The position numbers were made by a program, and so were the translations under genes. Positions 53,080-64,000 of a stretch of DNA of 64,000 bases are shown piece after piece. The DNA is taken from positions 2,909,140 to 2,973,139 of the forward strand of contig JARUPZ010000016.1 of NCBI GenBank assembly GCA_031213475.1, written 5' to 3'. The notes below the pieces were generated by a model, which was not told the origin of the DNA, ran no database searches, and was given only the letters and a program-made list of their open reading frames with translations. Within the stretch, counting starts at the first letter, position 1; each line of letters opens with the position of its first letter. Source of the DNA: Nereocystis luetkeana. Its lineage: Eukaryota > Sar > Phaeophyceae > Laminariales > Laminariaceae.

Positions 53080-55187
53080 TTTTTTTTTTTTTTTCACGGT
53101 CTCTTCTTTTGTTGTTCTTCTTGTTTTTGTTTCGCGTTGGCCTTTTTTGTTTGCGGCCTGTTTTGTTTTGTTTGTTTGTTTGTTTGTTTGTTTGTTTGTA
53201 TTTTTTTGCTTTGTTTTCTGTTTTCTGTCTAGTTTTGTTTGAGCAGTGTTTCCTGAGCGGGCTGTACTAACGGTACTGCAGGTCTCACTCCCCGTCCCTT
53301 TCTCTCTCCCCCCTAAAAAAAGGTGTGTTTCAAGACGGCCAAGATGAAGATCTGCGGGCTGGACTCCAAGAGCTGCCAGCTAAGTTTCTGTTGGTTGTAT
53401 GGTGTTGTCGTTTTCTGGCGTTGTCTTTGTAGGAGCTGTGGGCACGCGAATTCGCTCTGGAAATTTGAGCGAGCGCCATGTCCAGGTAGATAGCGTGAGT
53501 CTGCTTGGTTGTGTGTTTTTGGGTTTTTGTGGGCGGCGAGAGGGTCGTGGGCATGTAAATCCTGCGCTCAGAAATTCGGTAGCGCCATGCCGGGCGAGGG
53601 TACGGGTCCGGGTTGGCATGGAAATGTTCGCTACTCGAAATTCAAGCGCCGTGTCGGTCGGGTTTGGTGTGAGTCTGGGCTTCGGTGTTTTTTGTTGTTG
53701 TGGTATTTTGAGTCTTTGTGGGCGGCGAGAGGGTCGTGGGCATGTAAATCCTGCGCTCAGAAATTCGGTAGCGCCATGCCGGGCGAGGGTACGGGTCCGG
53801 GTTGGCATGGAAATGTTCGCTACTCGAAATTCAAGCGCCGTGTCGGTCGGGTTTGGTGTGAGTCTGGGCTTCGGTGTTTTTTGTTGTTGTGGTATTTTGA
53901 GTCTTTGTGGGCGGCGAGAGGGTCGTGGGCATGTAAATCCTGCGCTCAGAAATTCGGTAGCGCCATGCCGGGCGAGGGTACGGGTCCGGGTTGGCATGGA
54001 AATGTTCGCTACTCGAAATTCAAGCGCCGTGTCGGTCGGGTTTGGTGTGAGTCTGGGCTTCGGTGTTTTTTGTTGTTGTGGTATTTTGAGTCTTTGTGGG
54101 CGGCGAGAGGGTCGTGGGCATGTAAATCCTGCGCTCAGAAATTCGGTAGCGCCATGCCGGGCGAGGGTACGGGTCCGGGTTGGCATGGAAATGTTCGCTA
54201 CTCGAAATTCAAGCGCCGTGTCGGTCGGGTTTGGTGTGAGTCTGGGCTTCGGTGTTTTTTGTTGTTGTGGTATTTTGAGTCTTTGTGGGCGGCGAGAGGG
54301 TCGTGGGCATGTAAATCCTGCGCTCAGAAATTCGGTAGCGCCATGCCGGGCGAGGGTACGGGTCCGGGTTGGCATGGAAATGTTCGCTACTCGAAATTCA
54401 AGCGCCGTGTCGGTCGGGTTTGGTGTGAGTCTGGGCTTCGGTGTTTTTTGTTGTTGTGGTATTTTGAGTCTTTGTGGGCGGCGAGAGGGTCGTGGGCATG
54501 TAAATCCTGCGCTCAGAAATTCGGTAGCGCCATGCCGGGCGAGGGTACGGGTCCGGGTTGGCATGGAAATGTTCGCTACTCGAAATTCAAGCGCCGTGTC
54601 GGTCGGGTTTGGTGTTGAGTCTGGGCTTCGGTGTTTTTTGTTGTTGTGGTATTTTGAGTCTTTGTGGGCGGCGAGAGGGTCGTGGGCATGTAAATCCTGC
54701 GCTCAGAAATTCGGTAGCGCCATGCCGGGCGAGGGTACGGGTTAGGCGCCGTGTTGGGGTGGTTGGTGTGCGATTGCTATGTTTTGAGATTTACGTTGTG
54801 TCAGAAGTGGTGCTGGTGTTATGGTAGCATGCCTCACTCCGTCGCTTGGCTGTCATCCTGACTCTTTTCGCGCGTCGTCTGTGGGGGGGAGCGGGCAAGT
54901 CATTTTTAGTTTTATTTCTTCCCCGAGGCCGCCTCGGCTCGGTGGGCTTGCTCGCTCCCACCCTCCGTCTCTTTTTTCTGACAGGCGTCTGGATGGTCGT
55001 GGACTACCTGGGGGCCGTCATCGTCCTGGACTTCCTGGTTGGGCAGGGCGGCTTAGGGCAGGGAGTTTGAGCGCTTGCTTGCGTGAATAGCGGCATTGTT
55101 TTGTTGATGGTATCGTTGAGTCTTGTGCGCGCGGCCGACCTGTACGTAGCGTAGGCGTAGGCAGCCCCGGTTTCGCAGCTAGTGTAC
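53080..55187 (+). repeat. Array unit 8 (7 subrepeats)
   Basis: Shares the GAGCGCCATGTCC variant with unit 7, evidence that the two arose by duplication of one unit. Confidence 0.93.
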
Positions 55188-57106
55188 TTTTTTTTTTTTT
55201 TTCACGGTCTCTTCTTTTGTTGTTCTTCTTGTTTTTGTTTCGCGTTGGCCTTTTTTGTTTGCGGCCTGTTTTGTTTTGTTTGTTTGTTTGTTTGTTTGTT
55301 TGTTTGTATTTTTTTGCTTTGTTTTCTGTTTTCTGTCTAGTTTTGTTTGAGCAGTGTTTCCTGAGCGGGCTGTACTAACGGTACTGCAGGTCTCACTCCC
55401 CGTCCCTTTCTCTCTCCCCCCTAAAAAAAGGTGTGTTTCAAGACGGCCAAGATGAAGATCTGCGGGCTGGACTCCAAGAGCTGCCAGCTAAGTTTCTGTT
55501 GGTTGTATGGTGTTGTCGTTTTCTGGCGTTGTCTTTGTAGGAGCTGTGGGCACGCGAATTCGCTCTGGAAATTTGAGCGAGCGCCGTGTCCAGGTAGATA
55601 GCGTGAGTCTGCTTGGTTGTGTGTTTTTGGGTTTTTGTGGGCGGCGAGAGGGTCGTGGGCATGTAAATCCTGCGCTCAGAAATTCGGTAGCGCCATGCCG
55701 GGCGAGGGTACGGGTCCGGGTTGGCATGGAAATGTTCGCTACTCGAAATTCAAGCGCCGTGTCGGTCGGGTTTGGTGTGAGTCTGGGCTTCGGTGTTTTT
55801 TGTTGTTGTGGTATTTTGAGTCTTTGTGGGCGGCGAGAGGGTCGTGGGCATGTAAATCCTGCGCTCAGAAATTCGGTAGCGCCATGCCGGGCGAGGGTAC
55901 GGGTCCGGGTTGGCATGGAAATGTTCGCTACTCGAAATTCAAGCGCCGTGTCGGTCGGGTTTGGTGTGAGTCTGGGCTTCGGTGTTTTTTGTTGTTGTGG
56001 TATTTTGAGTCTTTGTGGGCGGCGAGAGGGTCGTGGGCATGTAAATCCTGCGCTCAGAAATTCGGTAGCGCCATGCCGGGCGAGGGTACGGGTCCGGGTT
56101 GGCATGGAAATGTTCGCTACTCGAAATTCAAGCGCCGTGTCGGTCGGGTTTGGTGTGAGTCTGGGCTTCGGTGTTTTTTGTTGTTGTGGTATTTTGAGTC
56201 TTTGTGGGCGGCGAGAGGGTCGTGGGCATGTAAATCCTGCGCTCAGAAATTCGGTAGCGCCATGCCGGGCGAGGGTACGGGTCCGGGTTGGCATGGAAAT
56301 GTTCGCTACTCGAAATTCAAGCGCCGTGTCGGTCGGGTTTGGTGTGAGTCTGGGCTTCGGTGTTTTTTGTTGTTGTGGTATTTTGAGTCTTTGTGGGCGG
56401 CGAGAGGGTCGTGGGCATGTAAATCCTGCGCTCAGAAATTCGGTAGCGCCATGCCGGGCGAGGGTACGGGTCCGGGTTGGCATGGAAATGTTCGCTACTC
56501 GAAATTCAAGCGCCGTGTCGGTCGGGTTTGGTGTTGAGTCTGGGCTTCGGTGTTTTTTGTTGTTGTGGTATTTTGAGTCTTTGTGGGCGGCGAGAGGGTC
56601 GTGGGCATGTAAATCCTGCGCTCAGAAATTCGGTAGCGCCATGCCGGGCGAGGGTACGGGTTAGGCGCCGTGTTGGGGTGGTTGGTGTGCGATTGCTATG
56701 TTTTGAGATTTACGTTGTGTCAGAAGTGGTGCTGGTGTTATGGTAGCATGCCTCACTCCGTCGCTTGGCTGTCATCCTGACTCTTTTCGCGCGTCGTCTG
56801 TGGGGGGGAGCGGGCAAGTCATTTTTAGTTTTATTTCTTCCCCGAGGCCGCCTCGGCTCGGTGGGCTTGCTCGCTCCCACCCTCCGTCTCTTTTTTCTGA
56901 CAGGCGTCTGGATGGTCGTGGACTACCTGGGGGCCGTCATCGTCCTGGACTTCCTGGTTGGGCAGGGCGGCTTAGGGCAGGGAGTTTGAGCGCTTGCTTG
57001 CGTGAATAGCGGCATTGTTTTGTTGATGGTATCGTTGAGTCTTGTGCGCGCGGCCGACCTGTACGTAGCGTAGGCGTAGGCAGCCCCGGTTTCGCAGCTA
57101 GTGTAC
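55188..57106 (+). repeat. Array unit 9 (6 subrepeats)
   Basis: 1919 bp, the only six-subrepeat unit in view. Confidence 0.93.
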
Positions 57107-58836
57107 TTTTTTTTTTTTTTTCACGGTCTCTTCTTTTGTTGTTCTTCTTGTTTTTGTTTCGCGTTGGCCTTTTTTGTTTGCGGCCTGTTTTGTTTTGTTT
57201 GTTTGTTTGTTTGTTTGTTTGTTTGTATTTTTTTGCTTTGTTTTCTGTTTTCTGTCTAGTTTTGTTTGAGCAGTGTTTCCTGAGCGGGCTGTACTAACGG
57301 TACTGCAGGTCTCACTCCCCGTCCCTTTCTCTCTCCCCCCTAAAAAAAGGTGTGTTTCAAGACGGCCAAGATGAAGATCTGCGGGCTGGACTCCAAGAGC
57401 TGCCAGCTAAGTTTCTGTTGGTTGTATGGTGTTGTCGTTTTCTGGCGTTGTCTTTGTAGGAGCTGTGGGCACGCGAATTCGCTCTGGAAATTTGAGCGAG
57501 CGCCGTGTCCAGGTAGATAGCGTGAGTCTGCTTGGTTGTGTGTTTTTGGGTTTTTGTGGGCGGCGAGAGGGTCGTGGGCATGTAAATCCTGCGCTCAGAA
57601 ATTCGGTAGCGCCATGCCGGGCGAGGGTACGGGTCCGGGTTGGCATGGAAATGTTCGCTACTCGAAATTCAAGCGCCGTGTCGGTCGGGTTTGGTGTGAG
57701 TCTGGGCTTCGGTGTTTTTTGTTGTTGTGGTATTTTGAGTCTTTGTGGGCGGCGAGAGGGTCGTGGGCATGTAAATCCTGCGCTCAGAAATTCGGTAGCG
57801 CCATGCCGGGCGAGGGTACGGGTCCGGGTTGGCATGGAAATGTTCGCTACTCGAAATTCAAGCGCCGTGTCGGTCGGGTTTGGTGTGAGTCTGGGCTTCG
57901 GTGTTTTTTGTTGTTGTGGTATTTTGAGTCTTTGTGGGCGGCGAGAGGGTCGTGGGCATGTAAATCCTGCGCTCAGAAATTCGGTAGCGCCATGCCGGGC
58001 GAGGGTACGGGTCCGGGTTGGCATGGAAATGTTCGCTACTCGAAATTCAAGCGCCGTGTCGGTCGGGTTTGGTGTGAGTCTGGGCTTCGGTGTTTTTTGT
58101 TGTTGTGGTATTTTGAGTCTTTGTGGGCGGCGAGAGGGTCGTGGGCATGTAAATCCTGCGCTCAGAAATTCGGTAGCGCCATGCCGGGCGAGGGTACGGG
58201 TCCGGGTTGGCATGGAAATGTTCGCTACTCGAAATTCAAGCGCCGTGTCGGTCGGGTTTGGTGTTGAGTCTGGGCTTCGGTGTTTTTTGTTGTTGTGGTA
58301 TTTTGAGTCTTTGTGGGCGGCGAGAGGGTCGTGGGCATGTAAATCCTGCGCTCAGAAATTCGGTAGCGCCATGCCGGGCGAGGGTACGGGTTAGGCGCCG
58401 TGTTGGGGTGGTTGGTGTGCGATTGCTATGTTTTGAGATTTACGTTGTGTCAGAAGTGGTGCTGGTGTTATGGTAGCATGCCTCACTCCGTCGCTTGGCT
58501 GTCATCCTGACTCTTTTCGCGCGTCGTCTGTGGGGGGGAGCGGGCAAGTCATTTTTAGTTTTATTTCTTCCCCGAGGCCGCCTCGGCTCGGTGGGCTTGC
58601 TCGCTCCCACCCTCCGTCTCTTTTTTCTGACAGGCGTCTGGATGGTCGTGGACTACCTGGGGGCCGTCATCGTCCTGGACTTCCTGGTTGGGCAGGGCGG
58701 CTTAGGGCAGGGAGTTTGAGCGCTTGCTTGCGTGAATAGCGGCATTGTTTTGTTGATGGTATCGTTGAGTCTTGTGCGCGCGGCCGACCTGTACGTAGCG
58801 TAGGCGTAGGCAGCCCCGGTTTCGCAGCTAGTGTAC
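57107..58836 (+). repeat. Array unit 10 (5 subrepeats)
   Basis: 1730 bp, consensus sequence. Confidence 0.93.
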
Positions 58837-61700
58837 TTTTTTTTTTTTTTTCACGGTCTCTTCTTTTGTTGTTCTTCTTGTTTTTGTTTCGCGTTGGCCT
58901 TTTTTGTTTGCGGCCTGTTTTGTTTTGTTTGTTTGTTTGTTTGTTTGTTTGTTTGTATTTTTTTGCTTTGTTTTCTGTTTTCTGTCTAGTTTTGTTTGAG
59001 CAGTGTTTCCTGAGCGGGCTGTACTAACGGTACTGCAGGTCTCACTCCCCGTCCCTTTCTCTCTCCCCCCTAAAAAAAGGTGTGTTTCAAGACGGCCAAG
59101 ATGAAGATCTGCGGGCTGGACTCCAAGAGCTGCCAGCTAAGTTTCTGTTGGTTGTATGGTGTTGTCGTTTTCTGGCGTTGTCTTTGTAGGAGCTGTGGGC
59201 ACGCGAATTCGCTCTGGAAATTTGAGCGAGCGCCGTGTCCAGGTAGATAGCGTGAGTCTGCTTGGTTGTGTGTTTTTGGGTTTTTGTGGGCGGCGAGAGG
59301 GTCGTGGGCATGTAAATCCTGCGCTCAGAAATTCGGTAGCGCCATGCCGGGCGAGGGTACGGGTCCGGGTTGGCATGGAAATGTTCGCTACTCGAAATTC
59401 AAGCGCCGTGTCGGTCGGGTTTGGTGTGAGTCTGGGCTTCGGTGTTTTTTGTTGTTGTGGTATTTTGAGTCTTTGTGGGCGGCGAGAGGGTCGTGGGCAT
59501 GTAAATCCTGCGCTCAGAAATTCGGTAGCGCCATGCCGGGCGAGGGTACGGGTCCGGGTTGGCATGGAAATGTTCGCTACTCGAAATTCAAGCGCCGTGT
59601 CGGTCGGGTTTGGTGTGAGTCTGGGCTTCGGTGTTTTTTGTTGTTGTGGTATTTTGAGTCTTTGTGGGCGGCGAGAGGGTCGTGGGCATGTAAATCCTGC
59701 GCTCAGAAATTCGGTAGCGCCATGCCGGGCGAGGGTACGGGTCCGGGTTGGCATGGAAATGTTCGCTACTCGAAATTCAAGCGCCGTGTCGGTCGGGTTT
59801 GGTGTGAGTCTGGGCTTCGGTGTTTTTTGTTGTTGTGGTATTTTGAGTCTTTGTGGGCGGCGAGAGGGTCGTGGGCATGTAAATCCTGCGCTCAGAAATT
59901 CGGTAGCGCCATGCCGGGCGAGGGTACGGGTCCGGGTTGGCATGGAAATGTTCGCTACTCGAAATTCAAGCGCCGTGTCGGTCGGGTTTGGTGTGAGTCT
60001 GGGCTTCGGTGTTTTTTGTTGTTGTGGTATTTTGAGTCTTTGTGGGCGGCGAGAGGGTCGTGGGCATGTAAATCCTGCGCTCAGAAATTCGGTAGCGCCA
60101 TGCCGGGCGAGGGTACGGGTCCGGGTTGGCATGGAAATGTTCGCTACTCGAAATTCAAGCGCCGTGTCGGTCGGGTTTGGTGTGAGTCTGGGCTTCGGTG
60201 TTTTTTGTTGTTGTGGTATTTTGAGTCTTTGTGGGCGGCGAGAGGGTCGTGGGCATGTAAATCCTGCGCTCAGAAATTCGGTAGCGCCATGCCGGGCGAG
60301 GGTACGGGTCCGGGTTGGCATGGAAATGTTCGCTACTCGAAATTCAAGCGCCGTGTCGGTCGGGTTTGGTGTGAGTCTGGGCTTCGGTGTTTTTTGTTGT
60401 TGTGGTATTTTGAGTCTTTGTGGGCGGCGAGAGGGTCGTGGGCATGTAAATCCTGCGCTCAGAAATTCGGTAGCGCCATGCCGGGCGAGGGTACGGGTCC
60501 GGGTTGGCATGGAAATGTTCGCTACTCGAAATTCAAGCGCCGTGTCGGTCGGGTTTGGTGTGAGTCTGGGCTTCGGTGTTTTTTGTTGTTGTGGTATTTT
60601 GAGTCTTTGTGGGCGGCGAGAGGGTCGTGGGCATGTAAATCCTGCGCTCAGAAATTCGGTAGCGCCATGCCGGGCGAGGGTACGGGTCCGGGTTGGCATG
60701 GAAATGTTCGCTACTCGAAATTCAAGCGCCGTGTCGGTCGGGTTTGGTGTGAGTCTGGGCTTCGGTGTTTTTTGTTGTTGTGGTATTTTGAGTCTTTGTG
60801 GGCGGCGAGAGGGTCGTGGGCATGTAAATCCTGCGCTCAGAAATTCGGTAGCGCCATGCCGGGCGAGGGTACGGGTCCGGGTTGGCATGGAAATGTTCGC
60901 TACTCGAAATTCAAGCGCCGTGTCGGTCGGGTTTGGTGTGAGTCTGGGCTTCGGTGTTTTTTGTTGTTGTGGTATTTTGAGTCTTTGTGGGCGGCGAGAG
61001 GGTCGTGGGCATGTAAATCCTGCGCTCAGAAATTCGGTAGCGCCATGCCGGGCGAGGGTACGGGTCCGGGTTGGCATGGAAATGTTCGCTACTCGAAATT
61101 CAAGCGCCGTGTCGGTCGGGTTTGGTGTTGAGTCTGGGCTTCGGTGTTTTTTGTTGTTGTGGTATTTTGAGTCTTTGTGGGCGGCGAGAGGGTCGTGGGC
61201 ATGTAAATCCTGCGCTCAGAAATTCGGTAGCGCCATGCCGGGCGAGGGTACGGGTTAGGCGCCGTGTTGGGGTGGTTGGTGTGCGATTGCTATGTTTTGA
61301 GATTTACGTTGTGTCAGAAGTGGTGCTGGTGTTATGGTAGCATGCCTCACTCCGTCGCTTGGCTGTCATCCTGACTCTTTTCGCGCGTCGTCTGTGGGGG
61401 GGAGCGGGCAAGTCATTTTTAGTTTTATTTCTTCCCCGAGGCCGCCTCGGCTCGGTGGGCTTGCTCGCTCCCACCCTCCGTCTCTTTTTTCTGACAGGCG
61501 TCTGGATGGTCGTGGACTACCTGGGGGCCGTCATCGTCCTGGACTTCCTGGTTGGGCAGGGCGGCTTAGGGCAGGGAGTTTGAGCGCTTGCTTGCGTGAA
61601 TAGCGGCATTGTTTTGTTGATGGTATCGTTGAGTCTTGTGCGCGCGGCCGACCTGTACGTAGCGTAGGCGTAGGCAGCCCCGGTTTCGCAGCTAGTGTAC
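58837..61700 (+). repeat. Array unit 11 (11 subrepeats)
   Basis: The longest unit, about 2.86 kb, with eleven tandem 189-bp copies. Confidence 0.93.
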
Positions 61701-63429
61701 TTTTTTGTTTTTTTCACGGTCTCTTCTTTTGTTGTTCTTCTTGTTTTTGTTTCGCGTTGGCCTTTTTTGTTTGCGGCCTGTTTTGTTTTGTTTGTTTGTT
61801 TGTTTGTTTGTTTGTTTGTATTTTTTTGCTTTGTTTTCTGTTTTCTGTCTAGTTTTGTTTGAGCAGTGTTTCCTGAGCGGGCTGTACTAACGGTACTGCA
61901 GGTCTCACTCCCCGTCCCTTTCTCTCTCCCCCCTAAAAAAAGGTGTGTTTCAAGACGGCCAAGATGAAGATCTGCGGGCTGGACTCCAAGAGCTGCCAGC
62001 TAAGTTTCTGTTGGTTGTATGGTGTTGTCGTTTTCTGGCGTTGTCTTTGTAGGAGCTGTGGGCACGCGAATTCGCTCTGGAAATTTGAGCGAGCGCCGTG
62101 TCCAGGTAGATAGCGTGAGTCTGCTTGGTTGTGTGTTTTTGGGTTTTTGTGGGCGGCGAGAGGGTCGTGGGCATGTAAATCCTGCGCTCAGAAATTCGGT
62201 AGCGCCATGCCGGGCGAGGGTACGGGTCCGGGTTGGCATGGAAATGTTCGCTACTCGAAATTCAAGCGCCGTGTCGGTCGGGTTTGGTGTGAGTCTGGGC
62301 TTCGGTGTTTTTTGTTGTTGTGGTATTTTGAGTCTTTGTGGGCGGCGAGAGGGTCGTGGGCATGTAAATCCTGCGCTCAGAAATTCGGTAGCGCCATGCC
62401 GGGCGAGGGTACGGGTCCGGGTTGGCATGGAAATGTTCGCTACTCGAAATTCAAGCGCCGTGTCGGTCGGGTTTGGTGTGAGTCTGGGCTTCGGTGTTTT
62501 TTGTTGTTGTGGTATTTTGAGTCTTTGTGGGCGGCGAGAGGGTCGTGGGCATGTAAATCCTGCGCTCAGAAATTCGGTAGCGCCATGCCGGGCGAGGGTA
62601 CGGGTCCGGGTTGGCATGGAAATGTTCGCTACTCGAAATTCAAGCGCCGTGTCGGTCGGGTTTGGTGTGAGTCTGGGCTTCGGTGTTTTTTGTTGTTGTG
62701 GTATTTTGAGTCTTTGTGGGCGGCGAGAGGGTCGTGGGCATGTAAATCCTGCGCTCAGAAATTCGGTAGCGCCATGCCGGGCGAGGGTACGGGTCCGGGT
62801 TGGCATGGAAATGTTCGCTACTCGAAATTCAAGCGCCGTGTCGGTCGGGTTTGGTGTTGAGTCTGGGCTTCGGTGTTTTTTGTTGTTGTGGTATTTTGAG
62901 TCTTTGTGGGCGGCGAGAGGGTCGTGGGCATGTAAATCCTGCGCTCAGAAATTCGGTAGCGCCATGCCGGGCGAGGGTACGGGTTAGGCGCCGTGTTGGG
63001 GTGGTTGGTGTGCGATTGCTATGTTTTGAGATTTACGTTGTGTCAGAAGTGGTGCTGGTGTTATGGTAGCATGCCTCACTCCGTCGCTTGGCTGTCATCC
63101 TGACTCTTTTCGCGCGTCGTCTGTGGGGGGGAGCGGGCAAGTCATTTTTAGTTTTATTTCTTCCCCGAGGCCGCCTCGGCTCGGTGGGCTTGCTCGCTCC
63201 CACCCTCCGTCTCTTTTTTCTGACAGGCGTCTGGATGGTCGTGGACTACCTGGGGGCCGTCATCGTCCTGGACTTCCTGGTTGGGCAGGGCGGCTTAGGG
63301 CAGGGAGTTTGAGCGCTTGCTTGCGTGAATAGCGGCATTGTTTTGTTGATGGTATCGTTGAGTCTTGTGCGCGCGGCCGACCTGTACGTAGCGTAGGCGT
63401 AGGCAGCCCCGGTTTCGCAGCTAGTGTAC
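61701..63429 (+). repeat. Array unit 12 (5 subrepeats)
   Basis: Its leading T-run is interrupted by G (TTTTTTGTTTTTT) and one base shorter than in other units. Confidence 0.93.
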
Positions 63430-64000
63430 TTTTTTTTTTTTTTTCACGGTCTCTTCTTTTGTTGTTCTTCTTGTTTTTGTTTCGCGTTGGCCTTTTTTGT
63501 TTGCGGCCTGTTTTGTTTTGTTTGTTTGTTTGTTTGTTTGTTTGTTTGTATTTTTTTGCTTTGTTTTCTGTTTTCTGTCTAGTTTTGTTTGAGCAGTGTT
63601 TCCTGAGCGGGCTGTACTAACGGTACTGCAGGTCTCACTCCCCGTCCCTTTCTCTCTCCCCCCTAAAAAAAGGTGTGTTTCAAGACGGCCAAGATGAAGA
63701 TCTGCGGGCTGGACTCCAAGAGCTGCCAGCTAAGTTTCTGTTGGTTGTATGGTGTTGTCGTTTTCTGGCGTTGTCTTTGTAGGAGCTGTGGGCACGCGAA
63801 TTCGCTCTGGAAATTTGAGCGAGCGCCGTGTCCAGGTAGATAGCGTGAGTCTGCTTGGTTGTGTGTTTTTGGGTTTTTGTGGGCGGCGAGAGGGTCGTGG
63901 GCATGTAAATCCTGCGCTCAGAAATTCGGTAGCGCCATGCCGGGCGAGGGTACGGGTCCGGGTTGGCATGGAAATGTTCGCTACTCGAAATTCAAGCGCC
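63430..64000 (+). repeat. Array unit 13, cut by the window edge
   Basis: Contains the T-run, (TTTG)n, segment A and the first subrepeat; the rest lies outside. Confidence 0.9.

Larger units (their letters stand above)
38332..64000 (+). repeat. Higher-order tandem array (12 complete units and one partial)
   Basis: Each unit has a T-run, (TTTG)n, exon-like segment A, 5-11 copies of a 189-bp subrepeat, a unique 3' segment and exon-like segment B. Unit length is 785 + 189n bp: 1730 (n=5), 1919 (6), 2108 (7), 2486 (9), about 2864 (11). Units differ by only a few single-base changes over 25 kb, so the array is young or strongly homogenised. Because 189 is a multiple of three and the subrepeat has no stop in two plus frames and one minus frame, ORFs of up to 700 codons appear; they are artefacts. 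The array continues past the right edge. Confidence 0.97.

Noticed and set aside
38643-64000. Very long open frames (up to 700 codons, both strands) in the array
   Set aside because: They arise because the 189-bp subrepeat is a multiple of three and lacks stops in several frames at once. Composition follows the repeat, and the minus-strand and plus-strand frames overlap completely.
38332-64000. CRISPR-like array
   Set aside because: Repeats are 189 bp and 1.7-2.9 kb with no unique spacers, and the DNA is eukaryotic.

Overview
The window is eukaryotic nuclear DNA. It has spliced genes with GT-AG and GC-AG introns of about 0.8-3 kb, a U6 snRNA gene, a LINE, tRNA-derived SINEs, MITEs and a short (CCCTAA)n telomere-like tract. 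The few coding exons have GC-rich third codon positions; the rest is repeat-dense. A brown alga or a related multicellular stramenopile fits best (long introns, GC-rich coding DNA, many unclassified repeats), but this is inference and no marker settles it.

Positions 1-10.6 kb hold one gene on the minus strand. It is invisible as a single ORF. I rebuilt it from six phase-compatible exons plus a probable seventh (10569 to about 606). It encodes an MpaB/DUF2236-family protein (ER-bound oxygenase / rubber-oxygenase-like domain) with an N-terminal membrane helix. Its C-terminus is not resolved and probably lies left of the window. Its introns are crowded with MITEs, poly(C)-tailed retroposons, microsatellites and long G/C runs.

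Positions 10.6-38.3 kb are mostly repeats: MITE family A (TA-flanked), MITE family B (TTAA at the right end), a 5'-truncated LINE with a 24-bp target-site duplication (16.4-18.5 kb), tRNA-headed SINEs, GATC-rich and GGTACC-rich tandem repeats, and several dispersed families. Among them are the U6 gene (about 25972-26082), a plus-strand gene 3' end (exons 33820-33950 and 34713-34820) and several unassigned exon-like segments (about 20.94-21.12, 26.95-27.13 and 30.8-31.2 kb).

Positions 38.33-64.0 kb are a higher-order tandem array that runs off the right edge. Twelve complete units and one partial unit are nearly identical. Each has 785 bp of conserved flank plus 5-11 copies of a 189-bp subrepeat. 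Each unit carries two exon-like segments with splice-like borders, so the array looks like an amplified gene fragment whose intron is full of minisatellite. The long ORFs inside it are repeat artefacts.

The most unusual signal is the 9-mer TACCAGGTA/TACCTGGTA. I count 22 copies in the 38 kb outside the array, against about 0.3 expected by chance. In three cases a related repeat copy lacks exactly CCAGGTA at a TA, so it behaves like a TA-targeted micro-insertion or an excision footprint.
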